This document shows, in pieces, positions 61,496 to 64,000 of a DNA stretch of 64,000 bases. Source of the stretch: Streptomyces griseocarneus (GTDB lineage: Bacteria; Actinomycetota; Actinomycetes; Streptomycetales; Streptomycetaceae); the NCBI RefSeq assembly GCF_014655595.1, contig NZ_BNBL01000001.1, positions 62,001 to 126,000 on the forward strand, given 5' to 3'. How positions within the stretch are numbered: the first letter of the stretch is position 1; every line of letters begins with the position of its first letter. The notes under the pieces are model-generated. The model saw only the letters and a program-made list of their open reading frames with translations. It was not told the origin of the DNA and made no database searches. Made by a program: the position numbers and the translations under genes.

Positions 61496-62308
61496 ATGGC
61501 AGGCTCGACCCCGTTCCGGAAGCGGCGCTCCCGGCAGCCCGAGCTGACCGCCGGGCCGGCCGCGGACGCACCCGGCGACATGGTCGACGCGAACGTCGAG
61601 CGAGGCCGTACGGCCTCGCTCGCCGCCGCGGTCGTCGGCCGTGGCGTCGAGACGGTGAAGCAGGGTGGCCGGGGAGCGAGGGCGGGACTGACCGCCGTCG
61701 CCGACCGGATCATCATCAACGCCCCGCGCATCCCCGTGCGGGACCTCGATACCCTCCGCGCCCAGTTCCCCGGCCTCGGCCCGGAACAGATCGCGGACAA
61801 GCTGGTGGCCGGTGCCGCGTACGGCACCTCCACCGTGGGCGCGGGCGTCGGCGCGGCGGCCATGCTGCCCGTGCCGCCCGCGATGCCCGCCGAGCTCGCG
61901 GCGGAGATCGTCGGCGTCGCCGCCGTGGAGTTCAAGCTCATCGCCGAGCTCCACGAGATCTACGGCATCCGGGCGCCCGGGAACACCCGCCAGCGGGCCA
62001 TGGCCTACCTCGCCGCCTGGGCCGACGAGCGGGGCATCGACGTCACGTCCCCCCTGAGCGTCAACGCCGCGCTCGGCATCCAGCTCAAACGAGAGCTGCG
62101 CCAGCAGATCCTCAAGCGCACGGTCCGCAACCTGCCGACCCTCACGCCCTTCATGATCGGCGCCACCGTCGGCGCCGTGATGAACCGCCGGGACACCAAG
62201 CGCCTCGCCGACAAGGTCCGCAAGGACCTGCGGACCCGCCAGGTGCCCTGGCACGAGCTGCCCGCCGCGCCGTCCGGCCCCTCCGAGCAGGGCCTGGGCC
62301 TGGCCTAG
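61496..62308 (+). CDS. Uncharacterised actinobacterial protein
   Basis: A 270-residue protein that I do not recognise. After a basic, disordered N-terminus (about 1-25) come two helical segments (TASLAAAVVGRGVETVKQGGRGARAGL and the Gly/Ala-rich AGAAYGTSTVGAGVGAAAMLPVPPAMPAELAAEIVGVAAVEF, about 105-145), which could insert in or lie on the membrane. Then follow LIAELHEIYGIRAPGNTRQRAMAYLAAWADERG and TPFMIGATVGAVMNRRDTKRLADKVRKDL. The pattern resembles the EcsC family, whose members are linked to lipid or export functions. ATG 61496 has GCGAGGG upstream; a GTG at 61478 is possible. Confidence 0.72.
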   Translation: MAGSTPFRKRRSRQPELTAGPAADAPGDMVDANVERGRTASLAAAVVGRGVETVKQGGRGARAGLTAVADRIIINAPRIPVRDLDTLRAQFPGLGPEQIADKLVAGAAYGTSTVGAGVGAAAMLPVPPAMPAELAAEIVGVAAVEFKLIAELHEIYGIRAPGNTRQRAMAYLAAWADERGIDVTSPLSVNAALGIQLKRELRQQILKRTVRNLPTLTPFMIGATVGAVMNRRDTKRLADKVRKDLRTRQVPWHELPAAPSGPSEQGLGLA

Positions 62309-62312
62309 GCCC

Positions 62313-62476
62313 TAGGGCGTGTCCGATGGGTCAGCACGAGCCCTGCGGCGCCTGGCACGGCACCTCGCCGCGTTGTCGCATCACCCGAGTACGCCCAGTA
62401 CGCGGGAGATGCTCCGCCTTGCGATGCACCGCACCAGACGCCGCAGGGCCCGCACCGACCCATCGGACACGCCCTA
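62313..62476. repeat. MITE-like 164-bp inverted-repeat element
   Basis: Perfect 20-bp terminal inverted repeats (TAGGGCGTGTCCGATGGGTC at 62313-62332 with its complement at 62457-62476) flank an interior that is itself largely self-complementary (CCCTGCGGCG with CGCCGCAGGG; GCATCACCCG with CGGGAGATGC). The element fills the gap between two convergent genes and has no ORF. I recall near-identical copies scattered in many Streptomyces genomes, which fits a non-autonomous mobile repeat that may also act as a terminator. Confidence 0.75.
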
Positions 62477-62917
62477 CGCCCGTACGGCGGCCAGAGCGGC
62501 CGCCAGGCGCTCGGGGGAGCGGGTGGAGAGGTAGAGGTAGGGGGTGGGGTCCGCCGGGTCCGTGACCTCGATCCGCAGCGCCGTCGGCACGTAGCCCCGC
62601 AGCAGCATGAACGCCCGGGTGTCGGCCTTGTGCGTGCGCCAGGCGCGGGCCTCCTCCGCGTCCAGGACCTCCGGCACCCCCAGCGCCTCCACCGGAATCC
62701 GCGCGTCCCCGGCGACGAGCGTGCCGCCCACCACCCGGATCCGCACCGAGCCGTACGAACTGACCGCGACCGCGGTGAGCGCCCCGCCGCCGATCAGGCC
62801 GCCGAGCATCGGCAGCGTGCCCAGCGGCAGCAGGATCAGGCCCATGGCGATCCCGGCGAGAACCGCGATGAACCACCAGGAACGGGGCGCGGTCAGGCGT
62901 TCTTCGTAAGGCTGCAT
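62474..62917 (-). CDS. DUF3093 membrane protein
   Basis: A 147-residue inner-membrane protein of the actinobacterial DUF3093 family. It starts MQPYEERLTAPRSWW, has two helices (WFIAVLAGIAMGLILLPLG and LGGLIGGGALTAVAVSSYG, about 15-55), and a cytoplasmic or outer domain of mostly beta structure (VRIRVVGGTLVAGDARIPVEALG; YLYLSTRSPERLAAALAAVRA at the end). Function unknown. No ribosome-binding site is obvious for the ATG at 62917; a GTG two codons earlier is possible. Divergent from the thioesterase gene across only 59 bp. Confidence 0.85.
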   Translation of the reverse strand: MQPYEERLTAPRSWWFIAVLAGIAMGLILLPLGTLPMLGGLIGGGALTAVAVSSYGSVRIRVVGGTLVAGDARIPVEALGVPEVLDAEEARAWRTHKADTRAFMLLRGYVPTALRIEVTDPADPTPYLYLSTRSPERLAAALAAVRA

Positions 62918-62962
62918 ACGCACAAGCTTGGCACGGGCGGGACCGGGTGCCGCCGTCGCGGG

Positions 62963-62968
62963 TAAGGT
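62963..62968 (+). promoter_or_regulatory. -10 hexamer TAAGGT for a leaderless transcript
   Basis: TAAGGT is followed by 8 nt and the GTG at 62977, with no ribosome-binding site. Confidence 0.5.
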
Positions 62969-62976
62969 CAGCCCCT

Positions 62977-63558
62977 GTGAGTGGACGAACGACAGCGACA
63001 CCCCCGCCCGGCGCCGCGCCTCCGGTGCGGCACCCCGAAGCCCCGGCACCCGGCGAGACCATCGGGTCGCACTACGAGTACTGCTTCGGCTGCGGCGGCG
63101 GAGTGGCCCATGGGCTGCACCTTCAGACGCGGGCCGGCGAGGGCGTCAGCGTCACCGCCGAGTTCCGGGTCAAGGAGGCCCACCAGGGGGCGCCCGGGCT
63201 CGCGCACGGCGGAGTGCTGGCCACGGCCCTGGACGAGACGCTGGGCGGCCTGGGCTGGCTGCTGAGGGTCATCGCCGTCACCGGCCGGCTGGAGACGGAC
63301 TACGTCCGCCCGGTGCCGGTGGGCGCGGTGCTCCACCTCGAGGCCGAGGTCGTCGCGGTGGCGGGCCGCAAGATCTTCTGCACCGCCACGGGCCGCATCG
63401 GCGCCCCCGACGGGCCGGTCGCCGTGCGCGCGGACGCGGTGTTCATCGAGGTCAAGATCGACCACTTCATCGAGAACGGCCGCAAGCAGGAGATCCAGGC
63501 CGTCCTCGCCGACCCCGACCAGGTGAAGGTCGCCCGAGCATTTGAGGTGAACCCCTGA
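62977..63558 (+). CDS. PaaI family thioesterase (hotdog fold)
   Basis: A 193-residue hotdog-fold protein. After a Pro/Ala-rich N-terminus (about 1-25), YCFGCGG and GLAHGGVLATALDETLGG (about 72-90) form the core motif, with the catalytic Asp or Glu in the DET region. LETDYVRPVPVG and GRKIFCTATGRI (about 110-140) are typical strands. It probably hydrolyses acyl-CoA or other thioesters. The GTG start gives MSGRTTATPP. The stop overlaps the dut start by 1 nt (TGATG), so the two genes are coupled. Confidence 0.9.
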   Translation: MSGRTTATPPPGAAPPVRHPEAPAPGETIGSHYEYCFGCGGGVAHGLHLQTRAGEGVSVTAEFRVKEAHQGAPGLAHGGVLATALDETLGGLGWLLRVIAVTGRLETDYVRPVPVGAVLHLEAEVVAVAGRKIFCTATGRIGAPDGPVAVRADAVFIEVKIDHFIENGRKQEIQAVLADPDQVKVARAFEVNP

Positions 63559-64000
63559 TGCGTCCGCCCGTCGACGTCCTCATCCGCCGGGTCGACCCCG
63601 AGGTGCCCCTTCCCTCGTACGGTCACCCCGGTGACGCCGGGTGCGACCTGGTCACCACGGAGGCCGCCGAGCTCGCCCCCGGCGAGCGGATGGTGCTGCC
63701 CACCGGCGTCTCGATCGCGCTGCCCGACGGGTACGCCGCGTTCGTCCATCCCCGCTCGGGCCTCGCCGCCCGCTGCGGGGTGTCCATGGTCAATGCCCCG
63801 GGCACCATCGATGCCGGGTACCGTGGAGAGATCAAGGTGATTGTGGTCAATCTGGACCCGCGCGAGAGCGTCCGGTTCGAGAGGTTCGACCGCATCGCCC
63901 AGTTGGTAGTCCAGCAGGTCGAGAAGGTCCGCTTCCACGAGGTGGCGGAGCTTCCCGGCTCGGCACGGGCCGAAGGGGGCTTCGGGTCCACCGGTGGCCA
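63558..64000 (+). CDS. dut: dUTP diphosphatase (dUTPase), 3' end cut off by the window
   Basis: The first 147 residues of dUTPase, which splits dUTP to dUMP and keeps uracil out of DNA. The frame is open to the window end. Motif I is in HPGDAGCDLVTTE (about 23-35), motif II in HPRSGLAARCGV, motif III in NAPGTIDAGYRGEIKVIVVN (with the catalytic Asp), motif IV in RFDRIAQLVVQQV, and motif V in GSARAEGGFGSTGG at the very end. Only about 20 residues should be missing. It works with the nearby nucleotide genes nrdJ and tdk in dNTP supply. ATG overlaps the thioesterase stop. Confidence 0.96.
   Translation, partial: MRPPVDVLIRRVDPEVPLPSYGHPGDAGCDLVTTEAAELAPGERMVLPTGVSIALPDGYAAFVHPRSGLAARCGVSMVNAPGTIDAGYRGEIKVIVVNLDPRESVRFERFDRIAQLVVQQVEKVRFHEVAELPGSARAEGGFGSTGG

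Overview
The window is high-GC actinobacterial chromosome, almost certainly Streptomyces. Third codon positions are nearly all G or C, and GTG and TTG starts are common. The gene set includes the principal sigma factor HrdB, the sporulation regulator WhiH, the FtsZ regulator SepH, the two-component system CutR/CutS, and topoisomerase IV subunits ParE and ParC. As I recall it, the order nrdJ - rnhB - recQ-type helicase - whiH - hrdB - parE - parC - ptsH - tdk - sepH - hemH - cutRS - dut matches a conserved core block of the Streptomyces chromosome. I found no tRNA, rRNA, CRISPR array, prophage or insertion sequence with a transposase gene.

Layout. 1-3.3 kb: 3' end of nrdJ, a divergent MerR/amidohydrolase pair and a YdbC-like protein. 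3.3-8.8 kb: a divergent TetR/ABC-F pair with two matching palindromes, then a histidine phosphatase, an ADP-ribosylglycohydrolase, RNase HII and an uncharacterised Pro-rich protein. 8.8-16.4 kb: an unknown protein, a RecQ helicase fused to a phosphoribosyltransferase domain, a DUF4192 protein (three DnaA-box-like 9-mers between these two), a glycogen-debranching-like protein and a Nudix regulator. 16.5-21.4 kb: an ABC transporter with fused ATPase and membrane parts, whiH and hrdB. 21.5-25.4 kb: a secreted trypsin-like protease, a small DUF7455 protein and parE. 25.6-33.5 kb: a nutrient-uptake region with a DUF485/solute:Na+ symporter pair, a CitA/CitB-type two-component system and an SsuABC-like ABC transporter, plus a secreted Kazal-like small protein. 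33.5-35.6 kb: a sucrase/ferredoxin-like gene under a near-consensus iron box, divergent from a CobW GTPase. 35.7-41.2 kb: parC and a two-gene M16 peptidase operon. 41.3-43.8 kb: a cell-wall M23 peptidase under a c-di-AMP (ydaO-type) riboswitch, a GntR regulator and HPr. 44-49.3 kb: a GNAT/acyl-CoA-synthetase-like fusion, DUF5998, a phosphodiesterase-like phosphatase and thymidine kinase. 49.3-56.2 kb: a VOC protein, a rhodanese, SepH, a two-helix membrane protein, a sugar-lactone oxidase and an MFS transporter. 56.3-60.8 kb: ferrochelatase, an inositol-phosphatase-like protein, a 55-residue protein and CutRS. 61-64 kb: DUF4193, an unknown protein, a large MITE-like hairpin, DUF3093, a PaaI thioesterase and the 5' part of dut.

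Most genes are core housekeeping or developmental genes. The regulatory DNA stands out. About ten genes have a TANNNT or CAGGAT hexamer 6-8 nt before the start codon, the arrangement expected for leaderless mRNAs. There are several clear operator palindromes and strong intrinsic hairpins between convergent genes. Product names rest on motif recognition by eye; no database search was run.
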